Positions 1 to 8,370 of a stretch of 64,000 nucleotides of DNA are shown piece after piece. Position numbers and translations under genes: made by a program. The notes beneath the pieces were generated by a model. The model saw nothing but the letters and a program-made list of their open reading frames with translations. It was not told the origin of the DNA and ran no database searches. Source of the stretch: Telmatobacter sp. DSM 110680 (GTDB lineage Bacteria; Acidobacteriota; Terriglobia; Terriglobales; Acidobacteriaceae); contig NZ_CP121196.1 in assembly GCF_039994875.1 (NCBI RefSeq), positions 434,001 through 498,000 of the forward strand, in the 5' to 3' direction. Each line of letters starts with the position of its first letter. Within the stretch, counting starts at the first letter, position 1.

Positions 1-1
1 C

Positions 2-955
2 GGCGTGATCATGATGGAAAGCGTGGAGCGCGAGTACGGCATCAAGAGACGCCGACTCGAAGTGAAGAAACTGCGTGGGTCACGTTTCCGCGAGGGCTTT
101 CATGACTACTGCATCAGGCGGGGGGGCGTGGAAGTTTATCCGCGCCTCGTGGCATCTGAGCACCTTCTGGCTCTCGAGCCGACGAAGCTGAAGAGTGGCA
201 TCGCGGCACTTGATACATTGCTCGGGGGAGGCATTGATAGCGGCACGAGCACCCTTTTGCTTGGGCCCGCCGGTTGCGGAAAGTCCACCATTGCGGCTCT
301 CTACGCGGTGTCTGAGGTGGAACGCGGCGGGAGCGCGGCACTTTTCGCCTTCGATGAATCACTCGCGACTCTGTTGATTCGGGGAAAAGGTCTGGGGCTG
401 GATATCAAGAAGCATGTCGACTCTGGCAAATTCTCTCTCCGCCAGGTGGATGCCGCGGAGCTCTCGCCTGGTCAATTCATTCATGAGGTCCGCCAACTGG
501 TGGAAAAGAACGATCTGAAGCTGTTGATCATTGATAGTCTAAATGGCTTTCTGAATGCGATGCCCGACGAGAAGTTCCTGGCGATGCAACTCCACGAACT
601 ACTGGCGTATTTGAGCCAGAAGGGAGTTGCAACGCTGATGACCGTTGCCCAGCATGGGTTTGTGGGGGCGAACATCGATACGCCTGTTGATGTTAGCTAT
701 TTGGCGGACACTGTGCTGCTGTTTCGATACTTCGAGGTGGCGGGCGAGGTGCGGCAAGCGCTTTCTGTAATCAAAAAACGCAGCGGCGAGCATGAACGTA
801 CAATTCGTGAATTGGTGATGAAGAACGGGGCAATTGGAGTAGGGAATATATTGACGGAATTCGAAGGCGTGTTGACCGGTGCTCCCACTTATCGCGGCGG
901 AACGGACAACCTGCGGTTGACTAGATTGCATGAAAATCCGGGTGCAACAACGTGA
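2..955 (+). CDS. KaiC-like RecA-superfamily ATPase, 5' end outside the window
   Basis: This is the C-terminal part of a KaiC/RadA-type ATPase. The frame is open to the left edge, and the first ~50 residues (key string RRLEVKKLRGSRFREGFHDY) match the linker that normally closes the first RecA domain of double-domain KaiC-like proteins, so the GTG/ATG codons near position 5 are probably not the start. The visible second domain has a Walker A motif GPAGCGKST at about residues 87-95 of the visible part and a Walker B-like LLIIDSLNG near residue 175. The last codons overlap the following kinase gene by 4 nt (GTGA), which suggests translational coupling and a shared signalling role. Stand-alone KaiC homologues in non-cyanobacteria often partner with histidine kinases. 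A circadian function cannot be inferred from this. The RecA ATPase class is secure, the partner relation is inference. Confidence 0.88.
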   Translation, partial: GVIMMESVEREYGIKRRRLEVKKLRGSRFREGFHDYCIRRGGVEVYPRLVASEHLLALEPTKLKSGIAALDTLLGGGIDSGTSTLLLGPAGCGKSTIAALYAVSEVERGGSAALFAFDESLATLLIRGKGLGLDIKKHVDSGKFSLRQVDAAELSPGQFIHEVRQLVEKNDLKLLIIDSLNGFLNAMPDEKFLAMQLHELLAYLSQKGVATLMTVAQHGFVGANIDTPVDVSYLADTVLLFRYFEVAGEVRQALSVIKKRSGEHERTIRELVMKNGAIGVGNILTEFEGVLTGAPTYRGGTDNLRLTRLHENPGATT

Positions 956-2220
956 CCGGTCGGGAAAATGAACTCCGCGTCCTCGTAGTTGCTCCTACGG
1001 GGAGAGATGGTGTTCTGATATGCAATCTCCTTGCAAGTAAGGGCATTCCCTGCGTCTCGCTGGCAACGGCGGAAATGGCTCTAGTCGAATTTGGCTCAGG
1101 CGCCGGTGCATTGATTCTGGCAGAAGAAACCCTCACCCTGCCCGCAATCTGCCTTTGGGCGACACGAATTACTGAACAACCTTCGTGGTCCGATTTTCCC
1201 CTGATCCTCCTTACATCGGGCGGGGAAGTCGATGAAGAGAGTCGCCGGAGAATGCGCGTTCGAGAACCTCTTGGAAACGTGGTGTTATTAGAGCGACCCG
1301 TTCGACCTGAGACATTCATCAGCACTGTCCAGGCGGCATTGCGCAGCCGTGGCCGCCAATATCAGATGAGAGAACAGATAGCCAAAAATCATGCCGCAGA
1401 AGAATCAATCCGGAGATCGGAGAAACTGGCCGTTGCCGGGCGTCTCGCTGCAAGCATTTCACATGAAATCAATAATCCACTCGCATCTGTGACAAATCTG
1501 CTCTACCTGATTGGCACCTCCTGTTCGCTGGAAGAGGCGAAGCAGCACAGAGTGAGTGCGGCAAACGAGTTGGCGCGAATATCCGAAATCGTGACACAAA
1601 CCCTTAGGTTCTACCGCGAACCGAGCAAACCGTCCTTGGTGCGACTCTCAGAAATCGTGGATTCCGCTCTCATCCTCTACAGGGCCAAATTAGCGTGGGC
1701 CGATATCTTGATTGAAAGGGACTTCCGAGAGTGTTCGCCGATTGTTGCGAGGGCAGGCGAACTTCGCCAGGTGATTTTAAACCTGATCGGAAATGCACTC
1801 GACGCTTCAGATCGAGGAGGGAGACTCAAGATCCGAGTCTCCAACACACACGAACGCAGGAATGGGGCGCGTGCCGGCGTTCGATTGACCGTGGCAGACA
1901 CCGGATCTGGAGTGTGCCCTGAGATCATGAAGACGCTCTTTGAGCCGTTTGTCAGCACAAAGGACGACACCGGGACAGGGCTCGGCCTCTGGATAAGTTC
2001 TGAAATTGTCCAAAGACACAGCGGAAAGATTCAGATGAGAAGCAGTGCAATTCCTCAATCTTCCTGGACAGTTTTCTCCATCTTTCTGCCACTGAACCAA
2101 ACCGGCGGCAATCACACACTTACAGAGGTATCCACGATTCTGGACGGGAAAAGTCAGGAATCTCATTCCGACTCACCACCTGCAATGCCTTTGCCGATGC
2201 AGCGCGAGATGGTGACGTAG
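952..2220 (+). CDS. Histidine kinase with N-terminal degenerate receiver domain
   Basis: A soluble sensor kinase of 422 residues. Residues ~8-130 have a CheY-like alternation of strands and helices, but the usual phospho-acceptor Asp is missing (the strand reads ALILAEE) and the conserved Lys of strand 5 is replaced in LLERPVRP, so this looks like a pseudo-receiver. A coiled linker (~135-160) leads to the HisKA motif SHEINNPL with the phospho-accepting His at about residue 171. The HATPase_c domain follows with N-box residues in LNLIGNALDA (~276-284), a G1 box DTGSG (~316-320) and G2 TGTGLGL (~340-346). No transmembrane segment is seen. GTG start, overlapping the KaiC-like gene by 4 nt, so the ATPase probably feeds the kinase. 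No receiver-type output protein lies next to it. Confidence 0.9.
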   Translation: MTGRENELRVLVVAPTGRDGVLICNLLASKGIPCVSLATAEMALVEFGSGAGALILAEETLTLPAICLWATRITEQPSWSDFPLILLTSGGEVDEESRRRMRVREPLGNVVLLERPVRPETFISTVQAALRSRGRQYQMREQIAKNHAAEESIRRSEKLAVAGRLAASISHEINNPLASVTNLLYLIGTSCSLEEAKQHRVSAANELARISEIVTQTLRFYREPSKPSLVRLSEIVDSALILYRAKLAWADILIERDFRECSPIVARAGELRQVILNLIGNALDASDRGGRLKIRVSNTHERRNGARAGVRLTVADTGSGVCPEIMKTLFEPFVSTKDDTGTGLGLWISSEIVQRHSGKIQMRSSAIPQSSWTVFSIFLPLNQTGGNHTLTEVSTILDGKSQESHSDSPPAMPLPMQREMVT

Positions 2221-2363
2221 ACAGCTACGGAACTCCCACGGCACGGCGATCTAGTTAAGCGTATGCTTGGAGGTAGTTTTCATTCCTCCTCTCGCCTTTT
2301 GCATTCCAGGCTTCGCTCCAGACGAGTGTCTTCCAAGCAAGCAACCGAACGACTGGAGCTGCC

Positions 2364-2618
2364 ATGAGTCTCATCAAAAAGGCGGATGTGAAGAATCATT
2401 TATCTACTCGCCACCGGACTGAGATACATCTATATCGACCTGAAGATGAGCCAAAGGCAGCAAGTGTTGTAGATGAGAAAACTGCGGACACGGCTGTTGA
2501 TAACAGTGCTTCTGTTAAAGATCCCCTCGATCCACCTGCTCCAGGCACCCTGGAAACAGCTTCGTTACGTCCCGGTCTCGCTGTTGTCTCAACCGAATCA
2601 AGAAGCGCGAAAGAGTGA
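2364..2618 (+). CDS. Small hypothetical protein (84 aa)
   Basis: Not recognised as a named family. The protein is hydrophilic, without a signal peptide or membrane segment. The N-terminus (MSLIKKADVKNHLSTRHR) looks like a structured basic head, followed by an acidic and Pro/Ala-rich low-complexity tail. The stop overlaps the GTG start of the next gene by 4 nt, so the two are probably translated together. It is separated from the kinase upstream by ~140 bp. The coupled overlap is the main evidence that it is real. Confidence 0.55.
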   Translation: MSLIKKADVKNHLSTRHRTEIHLYRPEDEPKAASVVDEKTADTAVDNSASVKDPLDPPAPGTLETASLRPGLAVVSTESRSAKE

Positions 2619-3019
2619 CAAAGCATTCTGTCTTCCTGCGCAACGGCTGCATTCTGCCGGATGAAGTTGACCCACAGAGAGTACCTTTCGGGGATAACTG
2701 GACACAGATTGAAAGGATCGAAGCGCCTGCCTTCGATGCGATGATCCGGCGCGCGCGTTGGCATTTCATATGGGTGCAGGGAGCATGTTCCCGAAGCGGA
2801 TTCGGATCAACAGAAGACAGCGCCACTCGTCGAGCCCTGGCTCGTGCACTAAAAGGAGTTGCGCAGCGCTTCAACGCAGCCGAGTTTGATTCTGTCAGGA
2901 TCACTCATTATCCAGGCTTTTACCTCGCCAATGTGACTATGCAATCCCGAAAGATTCAGCGAAACACACCACTGGACACTTCAGAAGAAGGTCCTTCGCG
3001 GGCGATTCTCACACAATAA
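2615..3019 (+). CDS. Hypothetical protein (134 aa), coupled to the preceding small gene
   Basis: Unknown protein beginning at GTG inside the stop of the previous gene (GTGA overlap). It is a soluble, mixed alpha/beta-looking sequence with a Trp-containing core around residues 28-60 (WTQIERI, RRARWHFIWV) and a C-terminal stretch (FDSVRITHYPGFYLANV) that reads like a compact beta strand pair. No catalytic motif, signal peptide or TM helix is visible. Its position between the KaiC/kinase pair and the glycosyltransferase gives no firm functional clue. A stress-related or signalling accessory role is possible but unsupported. Confidence 0.6.
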   Translation: MTKHSVFLRNGCILPDEVDPQRVPFGDNWTQIERIEAPAFDAMIRRARWHFIWVQGACSRSGFGSTEDSATRRALARALKGVAQRFNAAEFDSVRITHYPGFYLANVTMQSRKIQRNTPLDTSEEGPSRAILTQ

Positions 3020-3217
3020 GTCGATCGAGCGGCTGAATCGAACAATGATTGCCAAGGGCGATGTTTTCCGTGGAATCCGTGCGATTCGTCATTCCATCTC
3101 AAATCAAATCGAAAGCAGGGATCATGTCCCTTCCAGAAACACCAAACAATCTAAATCAAGTCGATCAAGCTTTTCCGGCGACTTCACAAGCAGTCGAAAT
3201 GAAAGCGTGTACTACCC

Positions 3218-5518
3218 TTGCCTCTGCCTACCCGTATTGCCTTTGTGGGAAATTACTTGCCGCGCGAATGTGGCATCGCAACGTTCACCACCGATCTCTG
3301 TACAGCCCTGGCAACCGAATTTGGTGAAGGCCGCCTGTTTGCAATTCCGGTCAACGATCCTGACTCGAGCTATGAATACCCTGAGCAGGTTCGCCTCGAA
3401 CTTGACCAGGAGGATCTCGCGACGTACGAACGGGCTGCGGAATTCCTGAACTTCAATGGCAACGACATTGTTTGCCTGCAGCATGAATATGGCATCTTTG
3501 GAGGTGCCGCCGGCCGATATATCCTCGTGCTTCTTCGCAAGTTGAAGATGCCGTTGGTTACAACACTGCACACCGTTCTCCGGGAACCCGATGCAAATCA
3601 ACGCATTGTCCTCGAAGAAATCGCCCAATTGTCAGATCGCCTGGTGGTGATGAGCGAACTGGCTGCACAACTTCTTCGCGAAGTCTACGCAGTCCCAAGC
3701 GGAAAGATCGATGTAATTCCACACGGCGTTCCCGACCTGCCGTTTATGGACCCTAATTACTTCAAGGACAAGTTTGGTACCGAAGGCAAGTCAGTCTTGC
3801 TCACGTTCGGACTTCTATCTCCAAACAAAGGAATTGAAAATGTCATTCGGGCGTTGCCTTCAATTCTGGAGCGCCATCCCAACGTCGTTTACATCGTGTC
3901 GGGTGTTACGCATCCTCATATTCGGCGACGCGAGGGCGAACGGTACCGTGAAAGCTTACAGGCGCTGGCCGAACAGCTTGGCGTAAGCGATCACCTGATA
4001 CTCAACAATCGTTTCGTGAGCGCAGAAGAGCTCGTGGAGCACGTAGGTGCCGCAGACATCTACATCACTCCCTACAGGCAAGAGGCGCAGGTTGTATCTG
4101 GAACGCTGGCCATCGCACTCGGAGCTGGTAAAGCAATCGTGTCTACGCCTTACTGGCATGCAAAGGAACTGCTAGCGGATAAGAGAGGCGTCCTGGTTCC
4201 ATTTGAAGCTCCGAACGCCATCGCTGAAGCAGTGATCGCACTGCTCGAGAACGATGCAGAACGCCACGCGATGCGTAAGCGAGCCTATCTTTACTCCCGT
4301 GGAACGACGTGGCCCAAGACGGCAAAGGCGTATATGGCTAGTTTTCAGCGGGCGCGGTTTGAGCGCTCTTTGCAGCCGAAAGCTACGAACCCCGACGATC
4401 TTGCTATTATTCCGACCGCATCTTTGGGACACCTGCCCGTTCTGCGCAGCGAACATATTGTGGCAATGACAGACGATACCGGGATGTTGCAGCATTCAAT
4501 CTTCTCTGTGCCGAATGCACGCGAGGGTTACACAACAGATGACAACGCACGTGCGCTCATTGTGTCCACTCGTCTGGCCTGTGGCGCGATGGATGGCGGC
4601 CCTATCAAATATGCGAGTCTTTCTCGCCGTTATCTTTCGTTTCTCTGGCTGGCATTCAATTCTGATACTGGGCGCTTCAGGAACTTCATGGGCTACGACC
4701 GCAAATGGCTTGAAACGGTTGGTTCAGAAGATAGTCATGGACGCGCTCTATGGGCTCTGGGAACTGTTCTTGGCCAGTCGCAGGATGCTGGACTGCGCGG
4801 AGCCGCAGGAAGACTCTTTGAGGGTGCCGTACCTGCGGCCCTGAAGTTCACCAGCCCTCGCGCATGGGCTTTCAGCGTGCTTGGAATTCAGGCTTATCTC
4901 GGTCGGTTTCCCGGCGACAGAGCAATGCAAGGCGTTCGCAACGAGCTCGCCAATCGCCTGCTGAATATCTACGAGCGCAGCAGCAACGGCACCTGGCACT
5001 GGTTTGAGAAGAGTCTTTCCTATTCGAATGCACGTTTGCCCCAAGCACTGATTCTTGCCGGATGGTGCAGCAATAACAAAAGAATGGTTGAGGCGGGAAT
5101 CGAAGCGCTTGAGTGGCTGGCAGCCGTGCAGCATCGCGGAGATCCTGAAATCTTTGTACCCATTGGCTCCAACGGATTTTACGTCGAGGGCGAAGACAAG
5201 TCTCGCTTTGACCAGCAACCAGTCGAAGCCTGTGCAATGATCTCCGCCTGTCTCGAAGCCTACAGGCTTACGCATGAGGAACAGTGGCGCACCGAAGCCG
5301 GGCGAGTCTTCGGTTGGTTCCTCGGTAAAAACGATCTGCAGGTTCCGCTCTACGACCCCACCACGGGCGGATGCAGAGACGGACTTCATCCAGATCGCGT
5401 CAATGAAAACCAGGGTGCCGAATCGACGCTCTCATTTCTGATGGCCCTGCTCGACATGCAGGCATCGACCGGAACAAGCGCAGAAGAAACGTATCGCGAA
5501 ATGAGTGCCTCCTGTTGA
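3218..5518 (+). CDS. GT4-family glycosyltransferase with C-terminal alpha-helical domain
   Basis: A 766-residue protein. Residues ~5-385 form a GT-B glycosyltransferase of family 4: FVGNYLPRECGIATFT at the N-terminus, IDVIPHGVPD before the interdomain linker, LLTFGLLSPNKGIENVI at the start of the nucleotide-sugar domain and a YITPYRQEAQVVSGTLAIALGAGKAIVSTPY-type donor loop (~288-318). Residues ~400-766 are a helical region (EGYTTDDNARALIV near 435) resembling an alpha/alpha toroid. It is directly coupled to a GH130 gene, so the pair probably makes and recycles a mannose-containing glycoside. That pairing logic is inference. The start is uncertain. TTG 3218 is the only start codon after an in-frame stop at 3200-3202 and has no clear ribosome site, whereas ATG 3124 in another frame has AGGG just upstream (see findings). 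Confidence 0.85.
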   Translation: MPLPTRIAFVGNYLPRECGIATFTTDLCTALATEFGEGRLFAIPVNDPDSSYEYPEQVRLELDQEDLATYERAAEFLNFNGNDIVCLQHEYGIFGGAAGRYILVLLRKLKMPLVTTLHTVLREPDANQRIVLEEIAQLSDRLVVMSELAAQLLREVYAVPSGKIDVIPHGVPDLPFMDPNYFKDKFGTEGKSVLLTFGLLSPNKGIENVIRALPSILERHPNVVYIVSGVTHPHIRRREGERYRESLQALAEQLGVSDHLILNNRFVSAEELVEHVGAADIYITPYRQEAQVVSGTLAIALGAGKAIVSTPYWHAKELLADKRGVLVPFEAPNAIAEAVIALLENDAERHAMRKRAYLYSRGTTWPKTAKAYMASFQRARFERSLQPKATNPDDLAIIPTASLGHLPVLRSEHIVAMTDDTGMLQHSIFSVPNAREGYTTDDNARALIVSTRLACGAMDGGPIKYASLSRRYLSFLWLAFNSDTGRFRNFMGYDRKWLETVGSEDSHGRALWALGTVLGQSQDAGLRGAAGRLFEGAVPAALKFTSPRAWAFSVLGIQAYLGRFPGDRAMQGVRNELANRLLNIYERSSNGTWHWFEKSLSYSNARLPQALILAGWCSNNKRMVEAGIEALEWLAAVQHRGDPEIFVPIGSNGFYVEGEDKSRFDQQPVEACAMISACLEAYRLTHEEQWRTEAGRVFGWFLGKNDLQVPLYDPTTGGCRDGLHPDRVNENQGAESTLSFLMALLDMQASTGTSAEETYREMSASC

Positions 5519-6537
5519 ATCCGATAATCGCCCCGAGCCCCCTCAATGGTTCTTTTGAAGCTACCGAACAGAATGCATGTTCCGAGATCCCTCTGTTCAC
5601 GCGCTATAGCTTGAATCCTATTCTCAACAGGGATAACTGGCCGTATCCGATTAACAGCGTATTCAACGCGGGTGCCGTCAGACTCGCCGACGGAGAAACA
5701 CTCCTCTTGTGTCGCGTGGAGGATCGCCGCGGCCTTTCTCATCTTTGTGCCGCACGTTCCGCAAATGGTATCGACGGATGGCACGTCGATCAGGAGCCTA
5801 CACTGGCTGCGAATCCGCACGAATACCCGGAGGAAATCTGGGGCATCGAAGATCCTCGTATCACCTACGTTCCCGAGCTTGAACAGTACGCAGTCGCCTA
5901 CACATCATTTTCGCGTGGAGGTCCCGGCGTTTCGCTAGCACTTACAAGGGACTTCAGGAGCTTTGAGCGATTCGGCGTCATCATGCCGCCTGAAGACAAG
6001 GACGCCGCGCTGCTTCCACGGAGGATCAACGGTCATTGGGCAATGATCCACAGACCTGTCACGACCCTCGGAGCGCACATGTGGATTTCCTACTCACCGG
6101 ATTTACGGCATTGGGGCAGCCACAAGATCATCCTTGAAGCTCGCCGTGGCGGATGGTGGGATGCAAACAAGATCGGGTTATGTTCCCCGCCGATTGAAAC
6201 GGCGAAGGGCTGGCTCACGATTTATCACGGTGTTCGGAATACCGCTTCAGGAAGCATTTATCGTCTGGGCCTCGCGCTATTTGATCTCGACAGACCCGAC
6301 GTCTGCCTGGAGCGAGGCGACTCCTGGATGTTCGGCCCTGAAGCTCCCTATGAACGCAGCGGTGATGTGAGCGATGTAGTCTTTCCCTGTGGACAAACGA
6401 TCGGTGCCGATGGAGACACAATCAATCTTTATTACGGTGCGGCGGATTCCTGCATGGCAATGGCGACAGGGAGCATACGCGCTCTCCTCGCGTGGCTCCA
6501 AAAGCACCCCAGTGCGGACCAATTAGCTGGTCGCTAA
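5515..6537 (+). CDS. GH130-family glycoside phosphorylase/hydrolase
   Basis: A 340-residue five-bladed propeller enzyme of glycoside hydrolase family 130, whose known members cleave beta-mannosidic bonds by phosphorolysis or hydrolysis. Supporting motifs are FNAGAVR near residue 50, LLCRVEDRRGLSHL (~60-75), EEIWGIEDPRITYV (~104-117, with the usual catalytic Asp region), HRPV (~180), GWWDANKIG (~216-224) and YHGV followed by LGLALFDLDRP. No signal peptide is present, so the enzyme is probably cytoplasmic and may be a phosphorylase, but the sequence alone does not separate phosphorylase from hydrolase. It starts at TTG overlapping the glycosyltransferase stop by 4 nt (TTGA). The two genes are evidently one translational unit. 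Confidence 0.85.
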   Translation: MNPIIAPSPLNGSFEATEQNACSEIPLFTRYSLNPILNRDNWPYPINSVFNAGAVRLADGETLLLCRVEDRRGLSHLCAARSANGIDGWHVDQEPTLAANPHEYPEEIWGIEDPRITYVPELEQYAVAYTSFSRGGPGVSLALTRDFRSFERFGVIMPPEDKDAALLPRRINGHWAMIHRPVTTLGAHMWISYSPDLRHWGSHKIILEARRGGWWDANKIGLCSPPIETAKGWLTIYHGVRNTASGSIYRLGLALFDLDRPDVCLERGDSWMFGPEAPYERSGDVSDVVFPCGQTIGADGDTINLYYGAADSCMAMATGSIRALLAWLQKHPSADQLAGR

Positions 6538-6573
6538 AAGGGTGACTACTCATGCGAAAGGAAGAGTGGGAAT

Positions 6574-6786
6574 ATGGATGTGAAAAGTAGGCACTGGCCC
6601 AACTGGGCAATGCAGGTGCTTTGGATACGATGCAAATGTCCGCGCTGTAACTCGATCCAATTCAAGCAAGCGGAGTTGCGTCCGTTCGATAAATTGCTTT
6701 GCTTCTTACCATTTCACGCGGTGCGATGCATGTTCTGCTGGCGCCGCTACTACTGGGTTACCTTTCGAGCGGCGCCTGTGGGATAA
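6574..6786 (+). CDS. Zinc-ribbon microprotein (70 aa)
   Basis: A short basic protein with two CxxC knuckles, CPRC at about residues 22-25 and CMFC near 53-56, separated by a hydrophobic loop (FDKLLCFLPFHAVR) and followed by WRRYYW. This layout matches the small zinc-ribbon proteins widespread in soil bacteria, in which the second knuckle is followed by an aromatic, Arg-rich tail. A good ribosome site (GGAAGAG) lies upstream of the ATG. Function unknown; zinc binding is expected from the four Cys. It follows GH130 by 36 bp and may be the last gene of that unit. Confidence 0.65.
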   Translation: MDVKSRHWPNWAMQVLWIRCKCPRCNSIQFKQAELRPFDKLLCFLPFHAVRCMFCWRRYYWVTFRAAPVG

Positions 6787-7144
6787 GTCGCGGATTGCCG
6801 AACCACGTTTGGACAGCGGCATTTGTGCAAGGGTAAAGTTCAGCCTATTCGACTTCTTCGCGGAGTGGCTAAGCGCATTGCTCCGCGTTCCATGCATGGC
6901 ATCACTATGCGGTGGTGCAGCATGCGTGCCATGCAGCTCGCGTATCTCCACCCTTCTCGTCCGCAGGCTAATCGTCTACAGACTCCACGGCAATTCACGA
7001 TGTGAGCATTAATACACAGACTCAGCATTGCCTCGCATGGAAGTCTTGTGAACGGCGTGTAACGCGTCGCCTTTTGGTCCACGCAGCCCGAGTTGGTTTC
7101 GCGCAGATTGGGTAATCGAAGGATGAATTGGCAAGAGGATCTGT
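6787..7144. other. Intergenic region with two consecutive hairpins
   Basis: No convincing gene lies in this 358-bp gap. It holds two clean inverted repeats: CGCGGAG (6859-6865) with CTCCGCG (6881-6887), and TGCATGGCA (6893-6901) with TGCCATGCA (6927-6935), the latter enclosing a shorter ATGC/GCAT stem. Neither is followed by a T-run, so they are not ordinary terminators. They could be part of an RNA leader or a protein-binding site for the secreted protein gene downstream. Confidence 0.4.
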
Positions 7145-8197
7145 ATGCGCACCATCCGCATTTTGCTGGCATTTCTTGCATTGGCCATACCGGCCACTTT
7201 ATTTGGACAGCTTAGAGTATCAATTTCCATCGGTCCGCCTGCATTGCCTGTATACGAACAGCCAATTTGCCCCGGAGATGGGTATCTGTGGACCCCCGGC
7301 TACTGGGCCTACGACGACAGCGTTTCCGATTACTACTGGGTCGACGGCGAATGGGTAATGGCTCCGGAAGAAGGCTTCCTGTGGACACCCGGTTATTGGG
7401 GATGGGGAGACGGTGGATATCGCTTCAACGAAGGCTACTGGGGACCAGAAGTCGGATTCTACGGCGGCATCAACTACGGCTACGGCTACTCGGGCAATGG
7501 CTACGAAGGCGGCCGCTGGGACAATGGGCACTTCTTCTATAACCGCTCTGAGAACAACGTGGATGTCTCGCGAAACCGCAACGTTTACGACGCGCCAGTC
7601 AGCAACCGCAACGAGAGCAGGATTAGTTTCAACGGTGGAAGCGGGGGCATTGACGTCCGCGCCACCAGTCAACAAGAGGCAGTCTCGAGGCAACGACATG
7701 TTGCGCCTGTCTCTGCCCAAACACAACATGCGCAGACCGCACGCGCCAATCCGGGACTCCGCGCTGCTTCAAATCATGGCAAGCCGCCGATCGCAGCAGC
7801 CACAAGGCCGGAAGCAGTCAATGAGCGGCAGGGTATCCAACCCGTGGCAAAGCCATCTGACAACGCTCAGTCAAGAACGGCCTATCATCCGAACGACCTC
7901 GCACCAATCGCGCGTCCAGCGCCAGTCAACTCTGGCAACGCCAAGGCGGACCAGAAATATGAGAAGCAGCAGGACGCACTGATCAATAAGCAGACCCAGG
8001 AACGCCAGAATCTCCAAGCCAAGCAAGACAGCGAGCATCAGCGCATGTCGCAGCAGAAGCCCAGCGATTCCCGGACTCAGCAAGTCGAGCAGAAGCACCA
8101 GCAACAGACACAACAGTTGTCTAACAAGCATGCTGCTCAGCAGCAGAATCTGCAGGCTCGGCAGCCTCAGACGAGACAAGACAATCAGAAGAATTAG
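7145..8197 (+). CDS. Secreted YXWGXW-repeat protein with Gln-rich tail
   Basis: A 350-residue exported protein. A signal peptide spans ~1-22 (RTIRILLAFLALAIPATLFG). Residues ~45-115 carry aromatic repeats of the form GYLWTPGYWAYDD / YYWVDGEWV / GFLWTPGYWGWGDGG / RFNEGYWGPEVGFYGG, the YXWGXW/WPGYW-type surface repeat, followed by a Gly/Tyr-rich segment. From ~165 the protein becomes low complexity, rich in Gln, Asn, Ala and Ser, and the last ~100 residues (KYEKQQDALINKQTQERQNL and similar) form probable charged coiled coils. A structural envelope or surface role is likely, no enzyme motif is seen. Start chosen at ATG behind AAGAGGATCT. A hairpin terminator follows. Confidence 0.85.
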   Translation: MRTIRILLAFLALAIPATLFGQLRVSISIGPPALPVYEQPICPGDGYLWTPGYWAYDDSVSDYYWVDGEWVMAPEEGFLWTPGYWGWGDGGYRFNEGYWGPEVGFYGGINYGYGYSGNGYEGGRWDNGHFFYNRSENNVDVSRNRNVYDAPVSNRNESRISFNGGSGGIDVRATSQQEAVSRQRHVAPVSAQTQHAQTARANPGLRAASNHGKPPIAAATRPEAVNERQGIQPVAKPSDNAQSRTAYHPNDLAPIARPAPVNSGNAKADQKYEKQQDALINKQTQERQNLQAKQDSEHQRMSQQKPSDSRTQQVEQKHQQQTQQLSNKHAAQQQNLQARQPQTRQDNQKN

Positions 8198-8238
8198 GAT
8201 CGCCCCGACAATAGAAACTGAATTTTTGCTGATTCAAT

Positions 8239-8275
8239 CGCGGCTGGTTATAACCTACCCAGCCGCGAACTTTTC
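8239..8275 (+). terminator. Rho-independent terminator after the YXWGXW gene
   Basis: Perfect 9-bp inverted repeat CGCGGCTGG (8239-8247) / CCAGCCGCG (8259-8267) with an 11-nt loop, followed by AACTTTTC. It lies 42 bp after the stop. The T-run is short, so efficiency is uncertain. Confidence 0.6.
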
Positions 8276-8370
8276 TCGAAACACTGACGCTGCTCCAACT
8301 CGGATCTAGTCTCGGGCATCCTGGAACGATGCATGATTAAATTTAAACCAACCCGATTTACCGAAGGCGA

